From positions 98,413-162,412 of the forward strand of contig JBNGIO010006231.1 in NCBI GenBank assembly GCA_049999805.1: a stretch of 64,000 nt of DNA, read 5' to 3'. A program made the position numbers and the translations under genes. The stretch's first letter is position 1. Every line of letters begins with the position of its first letter. Below, in pieces: positions 19,890 to 31,813 of the stretch. The notes below the pieces were generated by a model. It did no database searches. It was not told the origin of the DNA and saw only the letters and a list, made by a program, of their open reading frames with translations. Origin of the DNA: Folioceros fuciformis (taxonomy: Eukaryota > Anthocerotophyta > Anthocerotopsida > Anthocerotales).

Positions 19890-21322
19890 GACTTCATCCG
19901 CGAATTTGTGGATGCAGCTTTGACGGAGGAGTTGGCGCACATTGAAGACCTTTATCAGCTTGGGGACCCACAGGTGGCCTATGACATCCTTCCCACCTGC
20001 TTTGTGCGACGCTCAGGGTACCTCATCCGCACGGTGCCTCCATCCCTAGATTTTCTTTCCAAACTGAGGAACTTCGACAAGCAGGTATTGAAGGAATTAG
20101 GGGACATTGTTGGCCCCGGGTTCATTCGATTGTACTCTAGGTGATTTGGCTAGGAGACAGGCATCCCTACCCATTGCTTCGGGTGGCATTGGGCTATTGG
20201 CATGCAGGCCTCGGTACCAGTTGTTTTTCTTGGTAGTTGGGCGCTCTCAGTCTCAGCTTTAGTGATTCGTTTCTCTTTCAGAAACTCGGGTGTTTTGGAG
20301 GGTCTTGTTAGAGGAGTTAAGGAGGGGCCATACTCCCTCCAGGAGTCCCTTAAGAGGGCCCGAGATCTCTTATCCTCACAAGCACGATTGATCATGCCTT
20401 CTTTTTCCTCCTTCCTTTGCGGGATATGAGGGGGCTTCAGGCCACCCTCATGGAACAACATTATGGGCAAGAGTTGCAAGCCCTCATGCTAGATTCCTCC
20501 ATTGACAAGTAGGCTCGGGTACGCCTTCGATCTTGTTCGAGGAAGGGCGCTGGCTCTTGCCTGTTGGTCTGTCCATGCATCCAAGATTTCCGAATCGCAC
20601 TAGCTTCTTTCTCGACTGCAATGAGGTTCTGCCTTGGCTTGGTCCAGCCGTTGGCTTGGTCTCTCTCTTCTTGTGGCTGTGGAGTCCCCCTTGACCACCT
20701 CGGGAGCCACTTGGCGTGTTGCCGTATCGGTGGGTAGCGCATCGCCACACATAGTGCAGTGAGGGCCATTATGTTTTCTTTGGCTAAGGAGGGTGTCTTC
20801 TTCCTCTACAAGGAGCGCCCATATACCTTGCTAAACGGCGTCTCCCTCATTGCAGACCTTTTCCTGACCAAGGTGGACCAGGTTTCTATATCAGATGTAG
20901 TGGTTACATACCCCACTTGGACAACCATCAGCATCGTTATCAATCCCCCAGGTTGGGCAGTAGAAGGAAGCGCGACAAGAAAGACTTGCGAGTACAGGCC
21001 CATGTAGCAGGGCCACTTGTTCATCCCCCTTGCTATTGAAATGCATGGGGCTAGGAGTAAGGATTTTTCCAGGTTTTTGAAGACACGCGCGAAGGCCCAT
21101 CACGTCAGTAGGAGCGGCATAGGGCTTCCCCTATCTGGCGTGGTGGCATTTTTCTGGCAACGGGTTTCGATTGCGTTACAAAAGGCCTTGGCAAACGCGA
21201 TTTTTCGGACAACATCAAGTACGACGGATGTGGCTTCATTGGCCCTGGTGGTAAGTAGACCATACCTCATACATGAATGTGACATCTTAGGGGCAATAGA
21301 GAGTTACAAGCTAGACAGATGA
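19890..21322 (+). mobile_element. Degenerate C-terminal end of a non-LTR retrotransposon
   Basis: Several plus-strand frames follow one another in the order expected for the region after the reverse transcriptase of a LINE-like polyprotein. They contain RQASLPIASGGIGL, then FLGSWALSVSA, then a Cys/His cluster (CGCGVPLDHLGSHLACC), then DVVVTYPT, FIPLAIEMHGA and RVSIALQKALANAI. The RQA-LP-GG-GL and FLGSWA phrases and the CxC-x7-H-x3-CC cluster recur in such elements. Part of this tail may be a nuclease domain, but that is inference. At least one in-frame TAG (near 20736, between the GG and RIAT of the zinc region) and two frameshifts (near 20150 and 20450) make it dead. The reverse transcriptase itself is not in the window. 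Confidence 0.65.
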
Positions 21323-21433
21323 GGAGGTAAGGCCCCCATTCTTGGCTTTTCCCCTTTGCGGGTTGTTCCCCTTGTCACGGGGAAGATGGAACTTTCATCT
21401 CTTTTTTCTGCGGATTTTCTTCAAAATGAAAAT

Positions 21434-21660
21434 TGTTGATGCCTTTAAATTTGTAATATAATTGCATGTAGCAAGGGGCTTACCTAGAATTGGAATTGCT
21501 AATGCCTTTAAACTTGCGATATGTTTGGATGTAGCGAGGGGCCTACAATAGATTGGAATAACTGATGCCGATGCTGCTAAACTTGCGCTTGCAGCCAAGC
21601 TCTAAACCGTATTCACCAAGCTATAAACCGTATTCATTAAGTTGTAAACCGTATTTGCCA
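21434..21660. repeat. Short tandem repeats downstream of the LINE remnant
   Basis: A unit of about 63 bp with TGATGCCTTTAAA...GCAAGGGGC occurs twice (21434 and 21498). It is followed by three copies of an AAACCGTATT phrase spaced about 27 bp apart (about 21606-21652). This may be the 3' tail of the adjacent element. Confidence 0.5.
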
Positions 21661-22058
21661 AGGCTCTTTGTAAAAGGATAAAAATATGTCTAATGAAAAA
21701 AAAAATCACCTCCCAAGAAAGAGGGAGAGGCCTATATGTAATAAGCCTTTGCTCGATATTGAAAAGTCTGGTTGCTCATGGACCTCATACCAAAGGGTTT
21801 GTTTTGCTTTCTTTTGCCTTTGTGTGTTGGACGTGAGGCAGAGCATTTTTGTTGAGATAGTATTTTGGTTTGGTTGTTGTTGGTAATAAGCATTGTGTTG
21901 GTGCCCTCGGGGTTGCGGGCCATCATATGACAGCAACAATATTGTAGGATGATTGAGGCGCAGGGCGAGCCACGTGTGGGATGCCCAAGGCGCAAATACA
22001 ACTGCTCTCATCCAAACTCTAATTCACGCTCTGGACGGAAGGAGAAGCTGGGTGTGGG

Positions 22059-25000
22059 ATGGCTATGGCGGCCGCCAGTGCTGGTGCGCAGTGTCGCCAG
22101 ATTCAGGCTGTGCAGAATGGGATCTCCGCGCTGGCCGGCAGCTCCGTAGGGGTGCCGGGATCGAGATCGGGGCTTGTGGGATGCGAGAGCTTCCGGAGGC
22201 AGCTGGCATTGGGCTTTCTGCAGGCTTCTGTTGCCAATAGACGAGATTACAGGAAGGAGAAGTATTTTGAGCCCGTGGAGAAGCACGGCGTCGGTTGGAT
22301 GGGCTGTGCCGCCAGCCTTACTGGTCAGGCTGTTGTGGGCCGGGAGGAAGAGCAGGGAGATGGCAGCACTGTCGCAGTGCGGGGAGTGCTCTTCGACATG
22401 GACGGAGTGTTGTGCGACAGTGAGGACAGGTCTCGGGAGGCTGCAGTGGAGCTGTTCGCGGAGCTCGGAGCTGTTGTCAGCAACGAGGACTTTATTCCAT
22501 TTATGGGCACTGGTCTGTGGTGAATTGTGTTGGTTGGGTCNNNNNNNNNNNNNNNNNNNNNNNNNNNNNNNNNNNNNNNNNNNNNNNNNNNNNNNNNNNN
22601 NNNNNNNNNNNNNNNNNNNNNNNNNNNNNNNNNNNNNNNNGGGAAGCGAATTTTCTTGGAGGTGTCGCTCGTAAATTTGGGCTGGAGTTGGATCCCTTGT
22701 CGGCGAAAAAGCGGTTCTTCGAAATTTACATTCAAAAGGCATGGTCTTGGCTGCCGTCGCTTAGTTTAGGACGACATTTGCAACAAGAATGGCCCGGAAT
22801 GTGACTGATTTTGGTTTCTCGTCTCCAATGCCACAGTATGCAAGGCCTGATTCCGGGCTGGGATATCCTGGTGCATTGGACCTCATTTTACAGGTTTTCA
22901 CTGGTTTCTCCACGTTCAGTTCCACTGATGTTATGATGCTTGCCACAGTGCAATTATGTCGCCAAGACGCTTTGTAGTTCCGTAGCTCTGCTAACCAGGT
23001 TGCACTTGTTGTTTGGGTGATCTCAGTGTAAGAACAGGGGATTGAAGATTGCTGTTGCATCCAGTGCTGACCGGATCAAGGTGGACGCCAATCTGGCAGC
23101 AGCAGGTTTGCCTCAGTCAAAGTATGCCTCTCCTTGCTGTTCTTGTTGTGTTTCTGTATACTGTCCTACGCGAGTGTATCCTTTGTGGGCAGGTGTTTCT
23201 TCTGATTAGCCATTTCCGCATCTCCTATGTGCAGTTTTGATGCTATTGTTTCAGCCGACCTATTCAAGAATCTAAAGCCTGCTCCAGACATCTTCCTTGC
23301 CGCAGCAAAGTGTCTTGGGCTCAGCCCACGAGAGGTACAGTACTACCTACTTGAATCCTAGTATCTTTGAGAGTCATGGACCAAAGCGTTTATTGATTAC
23401 CTTGCGTGTTTACAGTGTGTGGTCATTGAGGACGCCCTTGCAGGTGTCGAAGCAGCTCGTACTGCTGGGATGAGGTTGGAACGAGCCCAGCTGCTGGAAT
23501 ATTACCTCAGCAGTTGCTATATCTGCCTGTCATGGGTGTTGAAATAGAGCTCTAGTGCATGCTTCCGAGCTCTCTAGGTAGCAACAGTTGTGTTCTGAAT
23601 GCAGATGCATAGCAGTGACTACGACCCTGGATGAAGACAGACTCAAGCAGGCGGGGCCCTCGTTGGTGAAGAAGGATATCTCCAGTATATCATTGCCTGA
23701 TATACTCAATCTCAACTATGATGTCGGTGAGCAAGACTTGCATTTGAAGGGATTTAGCTGAATCGAGGGTCTCCTTTCACTTCTTTATCTTCCTGACGTT
23801 TGACGACAGGTACACCAGCGAAAGAGGAGTTGGCAACAGTTCAGGTTGCAGTGGATTCGGCGCGTGACAGCGTTCTCAACAAGGAAATAGAATTGCCTGG
23901 CGGGTAACGGTTTGTCTTTATCTGATCTGCTCAGCCACCATCATCGGGGCAGATTTGGTCACTTCGTTATCTCATGCGTACTTGGTGGCTTCGACAGGTT
24001 TCAGACTACCAGACGAGACGTACTGAAACTCGCCAGTTTATCTGTTGGCCTCGGTGCCGCATATTTCGCTGCCACTCGTTGGAAGGTTTGATGCTCCAAC
24101 TGCTTGCCTCGCTCGATGTTTTGTACTGGCATACTAGGCATGCGAATTCTGGTGGGTCCTTGAAGTCGTTCTGAGCTAGACAGTGTTGTGGCAGGCCATG
24201 TCTTATGCATCACCTAAAGCTATGTTCAACGCCTTGTTCGGTGTCACTCGTCCTCCAGCAAACAGTGCGTCTCCATCTGCAAGGCTACAAATTCACTTTG
24301 GTGATGTTTTTATGTATGTATGTCACTGACATGCTTCTGTGATTCATCTGGAAAGTAGCTGGATCGACACGGGTGCAGCAGTTCAAGGAGTACATAGCTC
24401 AACTGGAGTACCAGTAAGTCCCCCATCGGTTTAGACCATGAGACAAGAACGATTTCGTGAAGTCTTCACAGTCTGCTCCTCTCCACGTATTGTAAACCTA
24501 TGATGTCAGCCCATTGTCCGCTTCGGTTGGTTGCTTGTCAGGGACGCCGGTCAGATTGTACCGGAGTTTCAACCAAAACTGGAGTGGCTGAACTCTGCAC
24601 CTCTCCGATTGAAACAGGTAGCTGGCATTATCCTAGGTTGCTGCTCTGAACTAGCAGCGCACAAGCGCAATGATTCTCTTGGTTGTTGACATGGGTTACG
24701 TCTTATCAGGATCTGCAGGGCAAGATTGTAGTGCTTGACTTTTGGACGTACTGTTGCATAAACTGCATGCATATTTTACCTGATCTCGCGTTCTTGGAGA
24801 ATAAGTACCAAAGCAATCCGGTAATTTCTTCCTGCACATTTGCTCAGTTCATAGCTTCTCTTCCATGCAGCTAACAGACCTTCTGTTGTGACCCAGCTCA
24901 CTGTTGTTGGAGTGCACTCAGCTAAATTCGACAACGAGAAAGACCTTGATGCTATCCGCAATGCAGTCATCCGATACGACGTGACACATCCGGTGGGCAT

Positions 25001-27990
25001 GTATCTAATGTTCCTTGAAGATTCTTAAACACTGGGCTTATGTCTTCCACCTTGGAGCCGACTCTTGTACCAACTGGCCATGGCCATGTACATACAGGTC
25101 GTCAATGATGGGGAGATGACAATGTGGCGTCAGCTTGGAGTCAATGCATGGCCTACTTTGGCGCTCGTGAGCCCTCAAGGTAGACTTCTTGCCATGCTTC
25201 CAGGGGAAGGGCACAAGCAGGTATAAGTCCCTCTTGTCTCAATATCTTGTTCTTTATCGCAAGGTTGCATTCACATGCCTTAAGTTCTGACAGAAGTGGT
25301 CGGTGACAGGACCTGGATGATTTGATCCAAGCTTCTCTCGAGTATTATGGGGAGAAAGGAGAGCTGGATGAGCATCCTATCCCTGAAGTATTGGAGAAAG
25401 ATAAGGATACGCGGTTGTTGAATTCTCCTTTGAAGTACCCAGGAAAACTTGCAACAGATCTTGAGAACAAGCGTTTATTCATCTCGGACAGCAACCACCA
25501 TCGTATCGTATGTCTCGCAACCTCGAGAACCTCGTATGCTGTTTCTCCGCGAATTGCGCGACCTACGGCAGAGAAAAGTGATGCGGGTTTTCTCTGAACA
25601 GGTGGTGACAGATCTAGACGGGAATTTCATCTGTCAAATTGGAGGGGGAGGCGAGGCTCTGCGCGATGGCTCGTTCGAATATGCAGCTTTCAATCGGCCT
25701 CAGGTAGAAGTTCTTGTCTCAGGTGCTAGTTGTCATGGCAGGTGTTGCTTCTTGCACGCTGAAGATGGAGCTGGACTGTGGTTGCAGGGTGTAGCCTATA
25801 ATCCATCCAAAAACGTGCTCTATGTCGCGGACACTGAGAATCATGCTCTGCGGTAACATCCTTGCGAGGGGACGCCTGCATCTGAATTTAGTCTGATGAA
25901 ATTAGGAGTCGATAACTAGGACATCTTATGTGGGTGTTCTCTCAGGGAAATCGACTTTGTGAACCAGACAGTACAGACCATCGCAGGTAATGGGACTAAG
26001 GGAGGAGACCCACGAGGAGGGAAGACAGGGACTTCGCAGGTCTAAAAAGTTTTGCTACCCTGAGCAGCATTTGGCATCCTTTTGATCCGATCCGCCACAT
26101 TGCAGCGTGCAAAGTTCCTCATTTCTTCTCTGTGGCCAGGCTCTCAATTCCCCTTGGGATGTGTGTTTCCATGAGGGTAATAATGCTGTCTACATTGCCA
26201 TGGCTGGTCAACACCAAATCTGGGAGCACACACTCTCAGATTCTGTCTCTAAAGTTTTCAGTGGGGACGGATACGAACGCAATCTCAATGGCCGGAGGTG
26301 ACATATGTTTGTGCCTGGGCTTGTGATGAGGTACTTACAGGTAATTGTTTTTCCTGAGATGGGGTTCTGGCTGTGCAGAGGATCGGATACGTCCTATGCC
26401 CAACCATCTGGACTGTCCCTGTCACCCGGTACGAGCCACTAAGCTCTACTTGAACTGTTTCCCTGTGACGCTTCTGCTGGAACGCTGTGACGAGTCTCTG
26501 CACTTTGGTGTCTTTTTGTAGACATGAAGAAAATGTTCGTAGCAGACAGCGAGAGCAGCTCTGTCAGAACTGTTGATCTCACCACCGGCGGCTCCGTGCT
26601 GCTGGCTGGTGGCGATCCAAACTTTTCCGACAATCTATTCCAGGTAGGCGGCTGGCTGAGATATCTGATGTGCAAATGAACTTGCTACAAGCATCCAACC
26701 CTGTTTGTCGAAGTACGTACAGTTTGGAGACAAAGACGGAGTTGGAACTGGTGCACTGCTTCAGCATCCTTTGGGGGTCCTGTACGGATCCGACAACCTC
26801 GTCTACATTGCAGACTCCTACAACCACAAGGTACTGAATCCTGGACAGGACGGAGAACCGGTTGAAGCTTGCTACTTTGAAGGCAGGAACCAGCTAAGCC
26901 CGCGTTTCCTTTCCTGGCCTCAGATCAAGGTCCTGGATCCAAGTACTAATCGAGTAAGCACTGTGGCCGGAAATGGAGTGGCTGGATTTCAAGATGGGGG
27001 TGCTACTTCATCACAGGTATTTCTAGATACATCCGGCAACCAAGATACTGACTGATATTCAATAGGAGCTGACGACTTTGCTCGCTCACAAGCAGCTCTC
27101 CGAGCCAGCTGGCCTTGCACCCGGTTTGGATGGTGAGTTTGCCGTCTGCCCACATCTGTATGAACCATTCAGTAGCTGTCCACGTGCATAGACACAGATT
27201 AGTGACAAGTAGCGTACTTGGTCCAGGCAAAGTGTACGTTGCCGATACCAACAACAGTGTCATCAGGGTGATCAGCACTCTGGATGGAGCAGACGGCAGG
27301 AAAATAGAGACATTGGAACTGAAGGGAGTTGAACCTCCAGTCCAAGGCCCTCAAACTGGCCGTCGCCGACTCAGGCGACGAGCCCCAGTGGACACACAGG
27401 TGGTTCGGTTGGAACCAGTTCTGGCAGCAAAAGGAGACTTGCAGCTGCGGATTGCGCTTCCTTCGGGATATCACATGAGCAAGGTGCACATGACGGCTTG
27501 CGACTCTGCTTCAGCAGTGACGTTGTCTTGGCCTGCTTTATTTCCCGCAACTGCTTCTTGCCCTTCATCCTCGAATGTACTGTCATTGCAGGAAGCCATC
27601 AGTAAATATGAGGCGGAGTTCGATGCTGACAGCGGTGTGAGCGTACAGCCAGCTAGCGGCGAGATTAATTCGGCCGGAGAAGCTACCATCCACTTTTCTC
27701 GGGAATGGAGGGCGTCTGCAGTGCGCGTATCATGCAAAGTCAGTTTTGCTTACCAGAAGCTCGTTAGCGGTGGTGGCAAATCGCAGACGTTGCGTTCTAA
27801 CGTAGATATTGCTGATCCGCAGGTCTACTACTGTCAGGAAGATGAGGTTTGTCTGTACAAGGCTCTAGCATTTGATGTACCTTTCGCTACCGAGATTTCA
27901 GAACAAGCTTCCTCGGTGGTACCCCTCTCCTTCACAGTGCAGCCACCAGAGAATGGAGGGTTTGACCCACTGTCAAGCGGAAAGTTGTAA
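22059..27990 (+). CDS. SOQ1: SOQ1: HAD, thioredoxin-like and NHL thylakoid protein
   Basis: This is a gene of roughly 23 exons matching Arabidopsis SUPPRESSOR OF QUENCHING 1 in domain order throughout. After a plastid transit leader comes a haloacid-dehalogenase domain ([36 protein letters not shown]). A single membrane span follows ([19 protein letters not shown], near 24040), then a lumenal thioredoxin-like domain with the redox pair CINC (near 24750), NHL propeller repeats ([44 protein letters not shown]) and a C-terminal beta domain. In Arabidopsis it prevents a slowly reversible photoprotective quenching (qH) in the antenna. A 100-N gap at 22541 covers the first intron; exon 2 resumes right after it. 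One intron has a GC donor (22739) and one 108-nt intron (27484-27591) lacks stops. The stop is TAA at 27990. Confidence 0.95.
22541..22640. other. Assembly gap (100 N)
   Basis: The gap falls within the first SOQ1 intron. Coding sequence resumes at once at 22641 ([13 protein letters not shown]), so little or no exon is lost. Confidence 0.95.
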
Positions 27991-28125
27991 GAACAGGCCT
28001 CAAAATGGAATGTTTGTGGTGGAAAGCCTCAACCACTTAACGTGCGTCAGCCAGTTTGGCGTGCACAAATTGTCTGATGAGTTGAGAACACCAAATTCAC
28101 CTACTGAGGATTGGAATATTCGGAA

Positions 28126-29710
28126 TTACCGAACAACTGTAGATTTCTGCACTTCGCCACCGTCCGCAGGAATTATCCCAGCCTTGATCAAAGTGTCGAA
28201 TTCTACAGCGAGCCTGCACATGCCACAGTTAAACCTTCGCACGTCTTCTCTAACCTCAGTCATAAACACAGTTTATTGAATGGAAAACACCAGCCAAGGT
28301 ATTAGCACATACCTGTGCACTGGAAGCCCCATCACGTTGAAATAGCAGCCAACGATTCCTTTGACGAATGACCCACCGATGCCCTGCAGATCGTATTCAT
28401 ACTGTCAGCATCCAACGTTCCGCGCATCTACACCGGCACCTTGTGAGTGATGAGTAAGCACCTGAATGCCATAAGCCCCAGCCTTATCCATCGGCTCTCC
28501 AGAGGCAATGTAGGCTGCGATTGCGGCCTCTTCCAGGACACCAAACTCGACCTGCAGGGGGGAAGCATCAACTGTTCAGAGTCAGTCTTACAGTAGCTCC
28601 ACAGAAAGAAAGTGATAATGAAAAATGTCAGCCAATACTAAAACGGATGACAGATCTGAGCACCTCAGTTTTTTCCCAGAAGGAACGAATCAAAGGTGGC
28701 CGTTGAGACACAACATCTGGAACCATAAGAGTCCCATAAAGTGAGCAGGCTCCTAACGGTCATTGCTGGCTCAGCAGGAGAGAAAGGGAAGCGGATCTTG
28801 CTGTCACCTGGAGCACCCGGAAGCAGAAAAGCAACTCCTGTATACACCACATGCTTACGACCTGATCTTGTAGAAAGTTAGTCATGGACACACATGAGCC
28901 AACGAAGGTTTAGATCCAAGCCAGAGAATTTCAAACATCTCACCACTTAGAGAGGACAACATCCTGAAAGCATCTTCCTTATCTCGTGGCTTTTCCAAAA
29001 TCAGACCCTGTGAAAACGGTCACCCCTATCACCGTGAAGTTCGTACTGCCAGAGACAATCAAGGACCAACTTCCAGCTACGAACTACGCGCAGCCGGACG
29101 GGATCACATACATCAATCTCAACCACGGTATCCGCGCCTATGATCACATCTGCTTTACTACCATCTTGTGCCTGCGAGCAAACAACAGGGTGTTATCAGC
29201 TGCATGAAGCGAGCGCGTTCAATGAGAAAATTCAAGGGCAGTTGCTTACAGACTACGATTTCTAACAGATATCGACAGTCACATGGTACCAGAACAAGAA
29301 GTCAGTTTGAATGAGGTATAACCTTGGATGGACGCAATGACACTTCGATCGCTTTGTGAGTAGCTGTCTCAGCTGCATAGTCTTCGGAAAAGAAAGACTC
29401 CTGATTAGAAACCATCGCTGATACCGTTTGTACTCATGTCTAGGTAACAGTCTAAGTACATACCTCCAGCACACGAGAACTCTGACTTGTCCAACAGCTC
29501 GTCAAACGTAGAAGGGATCACCTCGGCTCGCAAGCCCTACAGAGAATGCGCCAGGATCAAGGTCCACCACGACACATGACAATTCTTGGCTTCCACGACA
29601 AACTCGGAAGTGAATCTCACCAGACCCCGGAAGAGCTCAGCTCTCCGAGGAGACGCTGATGCCAACACAAGTCGCTTGGTTGATAGCAGAGGCAAGTGCT
29701 GAATCAACAT
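28126..29710 (-). CDS. Maf/ASMTL-like nucleoside triphosphate pyrophosphatase
   Basis: About ten small minus-strand exons, starting at ATG 29710, assemble to a Maf protein close to the N-terminal domain of animal ASMTL. Exon 1 (29710-29621) holds the signature [11 protein letters not shown]. Then follow [90 protein letters not shown] and [20 protein letters not shown]. The catalytic Asp in IGADT and the phosphate-binding SxSPRR are present. The family hydrolyses non-canonical or modified nucleotides (dTTP, UTP, m5UTP, pseudo-UTP) to monophosphates. The last exon is best taken as ending at TAA 28126 ([19 protein letters not shown]); read-through of the last intron would stop at 28273. It is convergent with SOQ1 (135 bp apart) and divergent from ANKRD39. 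Confidence 0.9.
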
Positions 29711-29859
29711 GGTGCGCAACTGCAGAATCAGCGACCTGAGAACGTACGACGTGCGTGCCGCTCTGTGCAATCAGGCACGCAGTCCTTCCTGAAGGCGAAA
29801 ATTGGTTAGGCGAGTCATGATTGTTTTCAACCGCAGAAGCAGAAACAATTGGAAACGCC
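29711..29859. promoter_or_regulatory. Putative bidirectional promoter, 149 bp
   Basis: Only 149 bases separate the start codons of the Maf gene (-, 29710) and the ANKRD39 gene (+, 29860). Both promoters and both 5' leaders must overlap here, or transcription must start inside a neighbouring exon. No clear TATA box is visible. Confidence 0.55.
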
Positions 29860-30648
29860 ATGGCGAGTCGGACTGACCCTGAGAGCTGCTCGTGCTGTCA
29901 AGGACCGAGGCATGGCGTTGATGAGTCGCTGGAGGAGATGGACTTCCAGAAGAGCTTGCACGGAGCTGCTCATTCCGGAGATGTAGTGAGAATACGAGGG
30001 TTGCTGGAACGTGGTGCCGAAGTGGACGGCCCAGATGGAAATGCGTACTCCCCGCTGCATTTCGCGGCCAGAAACGGTCATGTTGAAGCTTGCCGCGTCC
30101 TGCTAGAGGTGCTTGCCAAACAACCGTCTATGATCTGCTTGCCCTCCTGCTGGAAGATGTTAGGGGCTGAAATTGTGTCCCTGCAGAACAAGGCTTCTGT
30201 CGACAGAAGGACGAGGGCGGGTCAAGCGACGAGTCTTCATCGAGCAGCTCATGAGGGGCATGAGCAGGTGGTGAAGCTGCTTTTGCAGAGTGGAGCCAAC
30301 CCCCTGTGCCAGGACAGTGATGGATGTACTCCTTTGCACAAAGCAGGTACGTATGAAGCGTGTCTTGAAGGATCTAGTCTTTGTGCTTCAATACTAAGCT
30401 GCTCACATGTTGCCTTGGTTCATTTCTTGCTGTTCCAGCAATGCGGGGTCACTTACGGACGGTAGAGCTGCTGACAACATCTTGTCCTCAAGCTCTTCAA
30501 ATTCCTGACAAGCACGTAAGCTCTTTGTCAATTATTTCCATGAGCCTGTCCAATGACCTAGCTGACAGTTTTGCTTTAGCAGGGACGTTTGGCCAACGAT
30601 TGTTCCATAGGTGCTGTGGCTCGTCATCTGCAGAGAAGAGACTCGTGA
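29860..30648 (+). CDS. ANKRD39: ANKRD39-type ankyrin-repeat protein
   Basis: Four exons (29860-30108, 30187-30346, 30439-30515, 30583-30648) join in frame to 183 residues, the same length I recall for human ANKRD39. The order is a Cys-rich N-terminus (SCSCCQGP), the conserved LEEMDFQKSLHGAAHSGD, and about four ankyrin repeats (YSPLHFAARNGHVEACRVLL, SLHRAAHEGHEQVVKLLL, GCTPLHKAAMRGHLRTVELL). The C-terminal tail begins DKHGRLANDC. Ankyrin repeats bind protein partners; no enzyme activity is expected and the cellular role is unclear. The first intron (78 nt) is divisible by three and free of stops, so retention would keep the frame. It is convergent with ATP11, whose stop is 165 bp away. Confidence 0.92.
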
Positions 30649-30691
30649 AGGAAGATCAAACATGGCGCTTTTTGCTACAAAATCATACTTG

Positions 30692-30744
30692 GAGCAGTGC
30701 TTTGAGCAGTGCTTTGAGCAGTGCTTTGAGCAGTGCTTTGAGCA
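30692..30744. repeat. 12-bp perfect tandem repeat, 4 copies
   Basis: GAGCAGTGCTTT is repeated four times without change, with a partial fifth copy, in the 164-bp spacer between the convergent ANKRD39 and ATP11 stop codons. Confidence 0.9.
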
Positions 30745-30812
30745 ACCACCACGACAAGTAGCCTCCCACGGTGGATCGTTGGCAAACCAAGTGAAACAGA
30801 CGCTTCAGTAAA

Positions 30813-31813
30813 TTATGCTGATCCAATGCCCAGTTCTCGAAGCACCTCCTTGAAATCAAACTCTTCACTCTGTTTGTTGAAGCTCTGGACATGTCTGTAC
30901 CTGTTGTCATCCAAATAAAACGAATGTGCAACTTCCAAAAGACTCTTGGCCTGCAAGAAAAGTGCCAGAACAGCTGGTTGGAGACATACACCCAGGACAA
31001 GTACCAACGAATCGAGCCAAAGCTGAAGTGCTGTGCTATAACCTGTGTATCGGATAACTGGCTGGTGAAGACAATATCCCCACGCACCAGGACCAGCCCC
31101 TTGCTTTCAGCAAGCTCTTGGTGGTGTGTCACAGTGAAGTAAGGGGAAGCGTCTGATCCACGTACCCGAAAATCCTCCAAACTCGTAAACAGCAAGTGAG
31201 GTATCTGCGCTGAAAGGAAAGGAGGGCCACAACATGGTCTGTCAACTCTCGACCTTCCTCATCAAAGAGAGCAATGTGGTCAGGATGGCGTCAAGAACCA
31301 ACCTTGGGACAGCATGGACACATAACCACTTCCTTTGCGCAGAGGGATGACGAACAGAGGGCTACCACAGCAACGAAATCAGAGTCCAAGCAAATCCATG
31401 GGTTCCAGAACACGCAAGCATCATTGTCAGAGCCTACCACTCTTTGGCTCGATGGGAGAAGCGGCTGAAAAGGTCTTTCCCCATGACCGCACTTATGTGA
31501 CCTCGTCCGATGTGATACTGCCCACCCAGCACTGCAATTTTGAGATTGGAACATGCAGAATGAAACAATGAAAGCAAGATGCAGGTGGAAAGGAAGGCGC
31601 CGGGAATCTGACATCGTTCCAGATGGTGGTGATCTCCGCGGGGGTGGCATCTTTCACGGTGTCCAGCTTCAGGATAGAGTCCAAGCTCTTTGGCGTGAGA
31701 GGGTTGTAGCCGGTGGCGAATTTTGATGTTCCTCTAATGGCAGCCCTTCTCCAGCCGGCCACCATGGCAGGGGCGAGGCGCGCCCCTGCCCGCCCGCGCC
31801 TTGCCGCCAACAT
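30813..31813 (-). CDS. ATP11: F1-ATPase assembly factor 1 (ATP11/ATPAF1)
   Basis: Five minus-strand exons (31813-31613, 31517-31438, 31361-31303, 31209-31043, 30950-30813) join in frame to 214 residues. A basic N-terminal leader (MLAARRGRAGARLAPAMV) fits mitochondrial import. The family core follows: PLTPKSLDSILKLDTVKD, YHIGRGHISAVMGKDLF, FVIPLRKGSGYVSMLSQ, PHLLFTSLEDFRVRGSDASP, ESKGLVLVRGDIVFTSQL, and the end FDFKEVLRELGI. In yeast and humans the protein binds free F1 beta subunits in the mitochondrial matrix and prevents their aggregation before alpha-beta assembly. The protein is short compared with fungal members, as plant forms are. It is convergent with ANKRD39. Confidence 0.94.
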
